Positions 1 to 5,903 of a stretch of 5,903 nt of DNA are shown piece by piece. A program made the translations under genes and the position numbers. The stretch is from contig JABXGY010000443.1 of NCBI GenBank assembly GCA_016550395.1, positions 1-5,903 on the forward strand. The letters are read 5' to 3'. Positions within the stretch are counted from its first letter, which is position 1, and each line of letters starts with the position of its first letter. A model generated the notes under the pieces. That model saw only the letters and a program-made list of their open reading frames with translations, had not been told where the DNA came from and did no database searches. Source of the stretch: an archaeon. GTDB taxonomy: Archaea; Asgardarchaeota; Hermodarchaeia; Hermodarchaeales; Hermodarchaeaceae.

Positions 1-82
1 TCTAACCAACCTGTTATTAACAAGCGATGGATATAACATCTCAGTAAAATCAGAACCAAAAGTCTACAGACCCGAACTAAAT

Positions 83-703
83 ATGACAACTGAAGAAGCT
101 TTTGATAAATACGGAGCCTTGATGCGATGGTATGTTAAAAGACTTGTAGTCACAAATGAGGTAACTAAGGAGTTTCATGAAAGTTACTACGATGATATGA
201 TACATGACTTGTACTTATCTTTTGAAAAACGGGGTGGTATTATTAAATGCGTTCGATATCCAGAAAAAGTCAAAAGCTATATGACACGTTCAGCAAGGTT
301 ATGGTTCTATAAATGGTTTAGGGGCTTTATAAAACATAAACGCTTGAATGACTATGATTTGAATGACTATGAATGGGAAAAAATAGCGAATCCCTTTGAT
401 AACCCCGCACAGATTTACGAAATAAAGAATTTATGGAACGATTTCAAGAAAGTAGTCAAAACACTCTCTCCCAGTGTGAGAGAGGTAGCTGAGAAGGCAT
501 TCATTCAACAGCTTAGTCACGACGAAATTGCGGAGACATTAGGTATAAGCAAGAAGGCTTCTTACACTCGATTGTCTAGGGCCAGAGAAGAACTGCGGGA
601 AAAATACCCACATTTCCTTGAAGTATTAATCAGAGGTCGTGAATACGCAAACAAAACTAACCAAATAAGCAAGCGTAGGTATCGAAGAGTAGTCATAGTA
701 TGA
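83..703 (+). CDS. Sigma-70 family (ECF-like) RNA polymerase sigma factor, start uncertain
   Basis: The 206-residue basic protein has the layout of a small two-domain sigma factor. Residues about 4-85 resemble region 2: an AFDKYGALMRWYVKRL helix, then YYDDMIHDLYLSFEK, then an aromatic, basic helix ARLWFYKWFRGFIK. A linker (about 88-115) leads to region 4 (about 126-172), where LSPSVREVAEKAF and LSHDEIAETLGIS form the helix-turn-helix that would contact a -35 element. The tail (176-206) is rich in Lys and Arg. The ATG at 83 has no clear Shine-Dalgarno sequence, and the frame stays open to base 2, so the gene may begin outside the window. A GGAG at 113-116 precedes an in-frame ATG at 122, but that start would cut region 2. 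It is convergent with the defence genes. Its target promoters are unknown, and it could instead be a sigma-like regulator of a phage or mobile element. Confidence 0.7.
   Translation: MTTEEAFDKYGALMRWYVKRLVVTNEVTKEFHESYYDDMIHDLYLSFEKRGGIIKCVRYPEKVKSYMTRSARLWFYKWFRGFIKHKRLNDYDLNDYEWEKIANPFDNPAQIYEIKNLWNDFKKVVKTLSPSVREVAEKAFIQQLSHDEIAETLGISKKASYTRLSRAREELREKYPHFLEVLIRGREYANKTNQISKRRYRRVVIV
344..373 (+). repeat. Two tandem 15-bp units inside the sigma-like gene
   Basis: TTGAATGACTATGAT (344-358) is followed directly by the same sequence with one change in the last base (359-373). It encodes LNDYD-LNDYE in the linker between the region 2-like and region 4 domains. The unit is a multiple of three, so the frame is kept. 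It looks like a recent slippage or duplication in a tolerant linker. Confidence 0.8.
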
Positions 704-1262
704 ATTTGATTCTAACTGTAGCTTATTGATGTAAGATTTTGTAAGTTTCTGGTACTTATATACTGAGGGGCAACAATAACTAGAGCAGCACATAAGATGG
801 TATACATAACTGAGACATACTAAGACATGATACCACGAATGCCTGAAGATTGCTCTTTATTGCTCTGTTACAACAATCACCTCTATGACTTCCCTAACTA
901 CCCCTCATCATCAAAACACCAGCAACCCCGATACCTCCGAAGTCCTAGCTACGCATCTAATCCAATAATATAGATATTATTTTTCGAATCCAACCAGTTA
1001 CGACCATGAGTAGCTAGCATATTGAAAATCCAGGTAGAAAATGAATTCATGAGAGTAAGCTTCACAATTCAGCAACTTAGTAATTTCATCTCTCTGAAAT
1101 GATGCGAAAATAAGGGTATATTTTCTAGTCATCAGTCAAAAAACGAAAACGAAAAATGGACATGAATGCTGTAACTCTAAGATAGGCTGTGTTTTATAGG
1201 GTTGAGCCTTAAATAATATATTTTCGTCTAGACGATTTTTACTTTTGTAAAATCAGGTGTTG
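704..1262. other. Intergenic region without a supported gene
   Basis: These 559 bases between the sigma-like gene and the mcrC remnant hold no convincing gene, RNA gene or strong terminator. The longest small frame I traced (827-973, 48 codons, plus strand) has no ribosome binding site and no family resemblance. The right part, from about 1163, matches the DNA downstream of the intact mcrC and is described as a repeat. Several short inverted repeats are present (945-952 with 1010-1017; 1083-1088 with 1095-1100; 1224-1235), all at a level expected by chance. Confidence 0.6.
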
Positions 1263-1430
1263 TCACTCGGATAGTCTCTCCAAGAACTGGTTTCTTGCTT
1301 GCCCCAGGTCACCTTCGAGAGAGTTGGTCAAACTTCGGACTCTAATCTCTCCAACAGTTTCATCCAGAGGATTCATAAGCTTTGTCGAGGAGACCAGAAT
1401 TGCCTCTTTGCATCTCTTCGTTTCAGCATA
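1163..1430 (-). repeat. Diverged direct repeat, copy A: mcrC 3' end plus downstream flank
   Basis: This copy aligns with 1597-1862. In the flank, TGAATGCTGTAA (1163-1174) matches TGAACGCTATAA (1597-1608) at 10 of 12 bases. GGGTTGAG (1199-1206) matches 1633-1640 exactly, followed by a shared TAAATAA; both pairs have an offset of 434. In the coding part the offset is 432, with stop codons at 1263-1265 and 1695-1697. The segment ending TTCAGCATA (1422-1430 and 1854-1862) is nearly identical between copies. Colinearity across both coding and non-coding DNA argues for common descent rather than chance. Confidence 0.75.
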
Positions 1431-1487
1431 GTGATATGATAAGTGAACACAAGCATGTAGAATACCCCGGTTAAATTGATAATTCAA
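1263..1487 (-). pseudogene. Truncated mcrC remnant (C-terminal 54 codons)
   Basis: Reading from 1430 down to the TGA at 1263-1265, the frame encodes 54 residues that align without gaps to residues 342-395 of the intact McrC next door. I count 35 of 54 identities, including CKEAIL, PLDET and GEIRVRSLT. Upstream of 1430 the similarity fades; only a faint trace of the helix around McrC residue 337 may persist. The frame opens at a TTG (1485-1487) and is closed by TGA at 1494-1496. The catalytic Asp305 and Asp321/Lys323 positions of McrC are missing, so it cannot be a nuclease. It is best read as the relic of a second, diverged mcrC. The frame is still free of stops, so expression of a short peptide is not strictly excluded. 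Confidence 0.8.
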
Positions 1488-1694
1488 AGTAAATCACCCA
1501 ATTGTTCAACATAGCATTTTACTATCTTCATTAAGTCTGAATAATCCTAATTTATTTTACCGTGGATGTATGAAGTGGTAAAACAAATTTTGACCGTGAA
1601 CGCTATAAGCAATTTGGCATTAATGAGTTACGGGGTTGAGGTGTAAATAAAATATTTGACCACCTTGTGCGGGAGCATTTTTAGAAAACAAGTA
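1488..1694. other. Intergenic spacer between the mcrC remnant and intact mcrC
   Basis: This AT-rich spacer lies downstream of mcrC. The part from about 1597 is the copy B flank of the direct repeat. I see no GC-rich hairpin followed by a T-run on the minus strand, so the operon's terminator is either weak, Rho-dependent, or located further downstream. No reading frame of note is present. Confidence 0.5.
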
Positions 1695-1862
1695 TCAACA
1701 AATTAAGCTCTCTAAGAATTGGCATCCTGCGTGCTCCAAGTTGCCATCAAGAGAGTAGGTTAAACTGCGAACCCTAATCTCTCCAATTGTTTCATCAAGA
1801 GGGCTTACTAGCTGAGTTGGGTAGATAAGGATTGCCTCTTTGCATCCCTTCGCTTCAGCATA
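1597..1862 (-). repeat. Diverged direct repeat, copy B: 3' end of intact mcrC plus flank
   Basis: This is the partner of the copy at 1163-1430. It spans about 98 bases of DNA downstream of mcrC and the last 54 codons of mcrC. The homology breaks at the same codon in both copies (1862 here, 1430 in the other), which marks the deletion or recombination junction in the remnant copy. Confidence 0.75.
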
Positions 1863-2882
1863 GGCTAAAACCTGAGCAATGTCATCTGTAGATGGAGATT
1901 CCGGTACTTTATACTTGGTGTCTAGCACGTAGAGTGCTTCGCCAGTCTGTGAATCATACAACACCAGGTCAATCTTAAAATGGAGTTGGCCTTCTTCACT
2001 GATGACGACTTTATCTTGAATTTTTAGCTCAAGGTTATCGGGAAGATGGACATTGAGCCACTCGGCGACGAACAGTTCATACAGATGAGCCATATCAACG
2101 AGGAATGGTAGCATTGTTCTATCCCCTATGTCATGAGCTGGGCCGGTGTTCTCCAGGAAGAATCGACACAAGGCATGGAGAGGGTGATAGTCTTCGTTGA
2201 GTCGGTTGTACATCCTTCCTGAACAGTCTAGGGGGCTGTGTGGTTGAATTGTAACGAATCCCTGAATAGACCGGTATGCTCTCCGAATAGTTGGAAGGAC
2301 TCTCTCTGTACAAAGACCGCTACGAGAAATCCGAGAAAGAGTCCAAGCCAGAATCTGGTTGTCATCGATGTCTGGTGTGTGCTCCTCGTAGTGACATTGA
2401 ATTTTCGTCTCCCAAGGTTTCTGAATCACTCGTCGAACATTCATTCTTCCCCTGATGAATGCTAGTCGCTCGTTTCGTGGAATGTATTCCCGGTAGAAAC
2501 CTTTTCTACCCCGGTCAAGTATTCGCTTAGCCAGTACGTTTGCCAACTGCTCATAGAATTCATCCAATGACTTACATTCTCTCAAGCCTTCCAGGAACTT
2601 GAACTGCTTTAGTCTGTAGGCGTACTCCCACATCCCGAACAGGTTTCCAAGCTTTACCTTGGGGCGAAGGTAGAAATGTAGTTCAGGAGTAAGTGGGATG
2701 TATCCGACCCATCCTTGAGAAGTGAGTTGCCACTTACCATCAGTCTTAGGTGAAGGGAAATCTACCGATACTTGAGTTCCATAGTTGCGCCACAGTGTTT
2801 CCCCTAAGTCAGATTGTATTGAATCTCTATCCAGAACTTTAGGGACGTACTCGGTAAGTTCGATGGTTTTCAGGTCAGTCAC
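1695..2882 (-). CDS. mcrC: McrC, PD-(D/E)XK nuclease subunit of McrBC restriction system
   Basis: The 395-residue protein is full length for McrC. The N-terminal half has the family's conserved blocks: YLRPKVKLGNLFGMWEYAY (71-89), YIPRNERLAFIRGRM (133-147) and HTPDIDDNQILAWTL (168-182). The C-terminal nuclease domain shows YELFVAEWL (268-276), Asp305 in HFKIDLVL, then LDTKYK with Asp321 and Lys323, and a Q-x3-Y helix at 337-341. These are the metal-binding and catalytic residues expected of PD-(D/E)XK enzymes. In the family, McrC binds the McrB GTPase ring, stimulates its GTP hydrolysis and cuts DNA. The start is a GTG overlapping the mcrB stop (GTGA, 2879-2882). No strong ribosome binding site is visible, so translation is probably coupled to mcrB. 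No damage is seen. The last 54 codons are duplicated in the nearby remnant. Confidence 0.95.
   Translation of the reverse strand: MTDLKTIELTEYVPKVLDRDSIQSDLGETLWRNYGTQVSVDFPSPKTDGKWQLTSQGWVGYIPLTPELHFYLRPKVKLGNLFGMWEYAYRLKQFKFLEGLRECKSLDEFYEQLANVLAKRILDRGRKGFYREYIPRNERLAFIRGRMNVRRVIQKPWETKIQCHYEEHTPDIDDNQILAWTLSRISRSGLCTERVLPTIRRAYRSIQGFVTIQPHSPLDCSGRMYNRLNEDYHPLHALCRFFLENTGPAHDIGDRTMLPFLVDMAHLYELFVAEWLNVHLPDNLELKIQDKVVISEEGQLHFKIDLVLYDSQTGEALYVLDTKYKVPESPSTDDIAQVLAYAEAKGCKEAILIYPTQLVSPLDETIGEIRVRSLTYSLDGNLEHAGCQFLESLIC
2879..2882 (-). promoter_or_regulatory. Four-base stop/start overlap coupling mcrB to mcrC
   Basis: On the minus strand the bases GTGA contain the GTG start of mcrC and the TGA stop of mcrB. 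With no good Shine-Dalgarno sequence before this GTG, re-initiation by ribosomes finishing mcrB is the likely route. It would keep the two subunits in a fixed ratio. Confidence 0.75.
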
Positions 2883-5206
2883 ATCAAGATGTTGTCTTTG
2901 ACTTTATCCCAACGGTACTCATCGACTGTTTTGGGTTGGTCAAAAAAGTACTCTTCCAAGTATGGTTCAATCTCCATCTGCCAGATATCAGCTATCTGTT
3001 CTACAAGATTGTCCTTAAGAAAGAAGGTTATACCAACGAAGTAATGTTTATCATCTATCTTACCGTTGAGTCTTTTGAGAACGTTCACCAAACCTTCGAC
3101 TTTGAAACCAGTGTTCTTGTGATAACGCTCAAGGAGTTCATACTTAGGGTACAGAGCCAGAAATGCAAACCTACGGCGAAGTGCGTGGTCAACTAATGCA
3201 ATCGAACGGTCGGCAGTATTCATTGTTCCTATTAATCGAACGTTCTTAGGAATCTTGAACCTACCTCCACCGGCAAGGGGGATTTCCTTATTCCTATACT
3301 CCAGTAGATACATCAACTCGCCAAGCACACGAGCCAGGTTTGCCCGGTTGATTTCATCCAGGATTAGAACACAGTTGTCTTTCCGTTTCCGGGCAACATC
3401 ACAGAAGTTCAGGAAACGTCCTTTGACTGTAGGGTAATCGAGACCGCCATCAGGTTTTGATTTTGGTCGAATACCTTGCATAAAATCCTCGTAGTCATAC
3501 GCTGGATGGAATTGAACAATATCCATGAAGCCATCCCCACCACCTATTAAGTGCCTTGCAAGCCATTCAGCAATGAAGGTTTTCCCAGTACCAGGGGGGC
3601 CATAGAAAATTGCCTGACCTTTACGATGAATAGCTCTAACCCATCTTTCGAGTTCAGCTTTTTCAAAACCTGTATCATCGGCTACCTGAGTCAAAGGGTA
3701 TTCAGGATTCTGTTCTTCCTCCTCTTTCGGCTCAAGATAGTCATTAATAGCTGGCATCGGGTCATCATGAATCGCTAAAAGAACTAAGATAAATAATTGT
3801 TCAAACACCTCAGCAATTTTGGTCGCCAGAATATCGAAGTCAGTTTGTATAACTTCGTCGGCAGACATGAAAATAGCAATGCTTGTTGCCTTTTTGTCAG
3901 GATTGAGAAGCAACTCATCCCATTTTTCCTGTGACCCGTTCATCTCACGGATGTCCATCTCAATTAGAGCTTTCTTTACACTCGACGTTCTACGAGAGCT
4001 TTGCTCGTGTTCTTGAACGGAATATGATTTAAGGTCTCTAGAAAGAACTTCTGCGAATAGTCGAGATAAAATCTGATGGTTGTTCGTACAGTTCTTTTTA
4101 AAACGTTCCTTCTGATTACTCGAATAACTACCAACTCCGAATCCAAACCGAATTTCATCTTTTGTAATCAATAAGAATAACTGAGCGTCCTCAACACGAT
4201 ACCCACCCTTTGGGTAAAACGCTCCCCAATAGAAATCCCATGCACCACCTCGACCGAAATCATTCTTAGGAATACGTGAAACAATATCCTTTTCAGTTTC
4301 CATCTCATCGGTTATAGCTTCGGGTAATTTTTTTGCTACTTTGTTTAACAAATTTGCGAATGGGTGTTTTAGGTGTTTGTTGAATTCTTCTTTGTGTTCC
4401 CGATAAAATGCCTTTGTGGGATTTTTATATAGACCCTCAAGAAATTTGAAGGTTTCTTTTGTGAACCTAAAATCCACATCAACCTCCTGTGTATCCTCTT
4501 TACTTATTTCCTCTATGTGTGCAGATTCCTCCTCCTCTTCATCCTCTTCCTTAACGATACTGTAGCACATCCAGATGAAGGACTGAATATCCAGTATATC
4601 GTGCGGTTCATACTCCTTGAGTGCAACTTTGAGTTCCTGGATAACTTCAAGTATTCTTGCATATGCTTCTGCTGAAGGTTTCCTTGTGTAAATATTATTA
4701 GCTCCGATAAAGTTCATGAACCACATAATGGCTTTGGGCTTGATAAACATATCGTGCTCAGGATAACACACGAAAAGGAAATAGGTGGGGAATGTCCATT
4801 TGTTCATGAGATTATTGGACTCAACATATTCAAGATATCGTCCAAGTCTATCAGGTGATTCACCCTTTCCGTGAAGTAAGTCGAATACAGCATTACAGAA
4901 CGATGGTTTGTTTAGATTAGGTTCGTAAAGTATTCCAAGGTCACCCTTTCGGGGAACGCTACGCCATAAAAGGTTATTAGCTTTTCCAACACTATCCAGC
5001 AGGTCAATAATCTCATCGAACTGCTTTGCATCGATGAGACCCTGAAGTTCCTTCTTACTTAGTTGTTCCTTCGCCTGTTCGATTGCTGGTTTCTTGTAAT
5101 TTATTTCATCCTTTATAAACTCCTCATCCGAGAATCCCTTCCAATCAGGATACCACTTCTTCAGAAGTTGAACCAACTCAGTGGCTTTCTTTTTACCTAA
5201 ATTCAT
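2879..5206 (-). CDS. mcrB: McrB-type AAA+ GTPase with long two-domain N-terminus
   Basis: The motor subunit has 775 residues counted from the ATG at 5206. The C-terminal AAA+ domain (about 510-775) carries Walker A GPPGTGKT (536-543), FHPAYDYEDFMQGIRP (566-581), Walker B LILDEINR (614-621), the McrB-family MNTADRS motif (662-668) and the arginine-finger region HALRRRF (674-680). In known McrB proteins this domain binds GTP, forms hexamers and engages McrC. The N-terminus is much longer than in the 459-residue E. coli protein. Residues 1-215 form a module I do not recognise, 220-233 is an acidic linker (EEDEEEEESAHIEE), and 245-440 is a second domain with GGAWDFYWGAFYPKGG (320-335) and Lys/Phe-rich helices resembling DUF2461-type proteins. 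A further acidic stretch (about 493-499) precedes the motor. These domains probably recognise the target. The ATG was preferred over an upstream GTG at 5227 because a perfect GGAGGT sits five bases before it. Confidence 0.93.
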   Translation of the reverse strand: MNLGKKKATELVQLLKKWYPDWKGFSDEEFIKDEINYKKPAIEQAKEQLSKKELQGLIDAKQFDEIIDLLDSVGKANNLLWRSVPRKGDLGILYEPNLNKPSFCNAVFDLLHGKGESPDRLGRYLEYVESNNLMNKWTFPTYFLFVCYPEHDMFIKPKAIMWFMNFIGANNIYTRKPSAEAYARILEVIQELKVALKEYEPHDILDIQSFIWMCYSIVKEEDEEEEESAHIEEISKEDTQEVDVDFRFTKETFKFLEGLYKNPTKAFYREHKEEFNKHLKHPFANLLNKVAKKLPEAITDEMETEKDIVSRIPKNDFGRGGAWDFYWGAFYPKGGYRVEDAQLFLLITKDEIRFGFGVGSYSSNQKERFKKNCTNNHQILSRLFAEVLSRDLKSYSVQEHEQSSRRTSSVKKALIEMDIREMNGSQEKWDELLLNPDKKATSIAIFMSADEVIQTDFDILATKIAEVFEQLFILVLLAIHDDPMPAINDYLEPKEEEEQNPEYPLTQVADDTGFEKAELERWVRAIHRKGQAIFYGPPGTGKTFIAEWLARHLIGGGDGFMDIVQFHPAYDYEDFMQGIRPKSKPDGGLDYPTVKGRFLNFCDVARKRKDNCVLILDEINRANLARVLGELMYLLEYRNKEIPLAGGGRFKIPKNVRLIGTMNTADRSIALVDHALRRRFAFLALYPKYELLERYHKNTGFKVEGLVNVLKRLNGKIDDKHYFVGITFFLKDNLVEQIADIWQMEIEPYLEEYFFDQPKTVDEYRWDKVKDNILM

Positions 5207-5211
5207 CAAAT

Positions 5212-5217
5212 ACCTCC
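5212..5217 (-). promoter_or_regulatory. Strong ribosome binding site of mcrB
   Basis: GGAGGT on the minus strand lies five bases upstream of the ATG at 5204-5206. It decides the start. The in-frame GTG at 5227 would place this motif inside the coding region and has no comparable site before it. Seven residues drop from the N-terminus as a result. Confidence 0.85.
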
Positions 5218-5245
5218 GTATGGACACACAGAATACTTATTCCAA

Positions 5246-5903
5246 CTACTTTTCTTTGTAGTGACACTTTGGGAATCCTGAGCATCCAATAAATCGACCA
5301 TGTGGGCCGTATTTAACAATTTTTTGTTTCCCACATATTGGACAATTTTCTGCAATTACATCACATATCTTCAAGAAACTACGAACTGTTTTTGGATATT
5401 CAAAACGCATCATTAATTCACCAGCATTATTATGACTCATAATATTTAGACTTCCTGCCCATCCAATTCGCTTGTCTATAATTGCAAATTTGTGATGCAT
5501 GCTTGCTCCTCCTGGAGCTTGAGAATCGTAACAAGAATTTAGAATTTCGACACCCATGTTCCGAAGCATTGGAATAGCTTCTTCAGCATCTTTTTTGAGT
5601 GAACTTTGTTTATTGATTGGCCGGGTAAACAGTTTTACGATTCTTCCTTTCATTATCAATACTCTAAGTAAGTCAGATAAAAGGCGAATTCTTTTTTGTG
5701 AGATAAATGGCGAAGCAATGATAACTTCATTCTCAGCATTTACTAAATCGTGATTGAATACTGGGTAGAAGGTATTTTCATCGAAGACACCAATATCATT
5801 GGGTTCAATAGCTTTCGCAGATTCAATGGATGCCTTTATCCATTTCTCGTAATCTTTTACAAATAAAGGTTTCAGAAATCTCTTACTGTCAACACACTTT
5901 CCA
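5246..5903 (-). CDS. PLD (HKD) nuclease domain with C4 zinc ribbon, 5' part outside window
   Basis: The frame is open from the right edge (first full codon 5900-5902) to a TAG at 5246-5248, giving 218 residues of a longer protein. A TTG at 5659 is not a credible start, because the 81 residues before it continue the PLD fold: FYPVFNHDLVNAENEVIIASPFISQKR, then RLLSDLLR, then GRIVKLFTRP. The catalytic motif is HHKFAIID (HxKx4D, codons about 5495-5476), followed by GSLN. A single HKD motif implies a dimer, as in Nuc-type nucleases. The C-terminus is a topoisomerase-type zinc ribbon with Cys-x2-Cys-x16-Cys-x5-Cys (CPICG ... FIGCSGFPKC, about 5344-5264), likely binding nucleic acid. Only 39 bases separate it from mcrB on the same strand, so one transcript is likely. 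In known defence systems such domains occur alone (DISARM DrmC) or at the end of SF1 helicases (Mokosh type II). No helicase motif lies in the visible part. Confidence 0.85.
   Translation of the reverse strand, partial: GKCVDSKRFLKPLFVKDYEKWIKASIESAKAIEPNDIGVFDENTFYPVFNHDLVNAENEVIIASPFISQKRIRLLSDLLRVLIMKGRIVKLFTRPINKQSSLKKDAEEAIPMLRNMGVEILNSCYDSQAPGGASMHHKFAIIDKRIGWAGSLNIMSHNNAGELMMRFEYPKTVRSFLKICDVIAENCPICGKQKIVKYGPHGRFIGCSGFPKCHYKEK

Noticed and set aside
827..973. A 48-codon plus-strand frame beginning MIPRMPED
   Set aside because: No ribosome binding site, odd composition rich in Ser, Pro and Tyr, and no recognisable motif; likely chance.
981..1006. TTCGAATCC followed by a CCA, resembling a tRNA T-loop and 3' end
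   Set aside because: The flanking bases do not form the 5-bp T stem and no matching acceptor strand was found about 60 bases upstream.
945..1017. Inverted repeat CTAGCTAC / GTAGCTAG, 57 bases apart
   Set aside because: Only 8 bp with no flanking target duplication or transposase; not enough for an insertion element or attachment site.
1224..1240. Perfect palindrome TCGTCTAGACGA followed by TTTTT, possible terminator or operator
   Set aside because: As a hairpin it gives only a 4-bp stem, a 12-base palindrome is expected about once in a window this size, and it is absent from the matching flank of the other repeat copy.
1234..1254. AT-rich imperfect hairpin (GATTTTTAC ... GTAAAATC)
   Set aside because: One bulge, almost no GC pairs and no consistent T-run in a useful orientation; weak as a terminator.
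2936..4158. Several frames of 60-86 codons overlapping mcrB in other frames
   Set aside because: All lie inside the well-conserved mcrB frame and show no domain of their own; shadows of the real gene.
5556..5753. Plus-strand 65-codon frame opposite the PLD gene
   Set aside because: It is antisense to the conserved PLD fold and has no ribosome binding site or family resemblance.
1..5903. CRISPR array, rRNA, riboswitch or insertion sequence
   Set aside because: No regularly spaced repeats, no rRNA-like conserved blocks, no transposase frame and no terminal inverted repeats were seen.

Overview
This 5.9-kb window looks like the edge of a prokaryotic antiviral defence island. The DNA is fairly AT-rich. 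A sigma-70-type protein on the left and a GGAGGT ribosome binding site ahead of mcrB favour a bacterium, but an archaeon with acquired bacterial-type genes cannot be excluded. I cannot name the species.

Layout. At the left edge a plus-strand gene (about 83-703) encodes a small sigma-70-family protein, with a region 2-like N-terminus and a region 4 helix-turn-helix. Its frame stays open to base 2, so its true start may lie outside. About 1 kb without an intact gene follows (704-1694). Inside it lies a broken copy of the 3' end of mcrC (1263-1430). It keeps its stop codon and is followed by flanking DNA that also resembles the DNA downstream of the intact mcrC. The two copies are offset by 432-434 bases.

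The right two thirds is one minus-strand gene cluster, read right to left. It starts with a gene for a phospholipase D (HKD) nuclease domain plus a C4 topoisomerase-type zinc ribbon, which runs off the right edge. Next is mcrB, a 775-residue AAA+ GTPase with an unusually long N-terminus of two domains joined by an acidic linker. Last is mcrC, a PD-(D/E)XK nuclease subunit. mcrB and mcrC overlap by four bases (GTGA), and only 39 bases separate the PLD gene from mcrB.

How the genes may work together. By family knowledge, McrB hexamers use GTP to translocate and recruit the McrC endonuclease, giving modification-dependent (type IV) restriction. The N-terminal part of McrB chooses the target, and here it is not the classical E. 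coli methylcytosine reader. The upstream PLD/zinc-ribbon protein is either a second nuclease of the same system or the C-terminus of a neighbouring defence gene, possibly a helicase-PLD fusion. The window cannot decide between these. The mcrC remnant suggests that more than one McrBC-type system has occupied this site.
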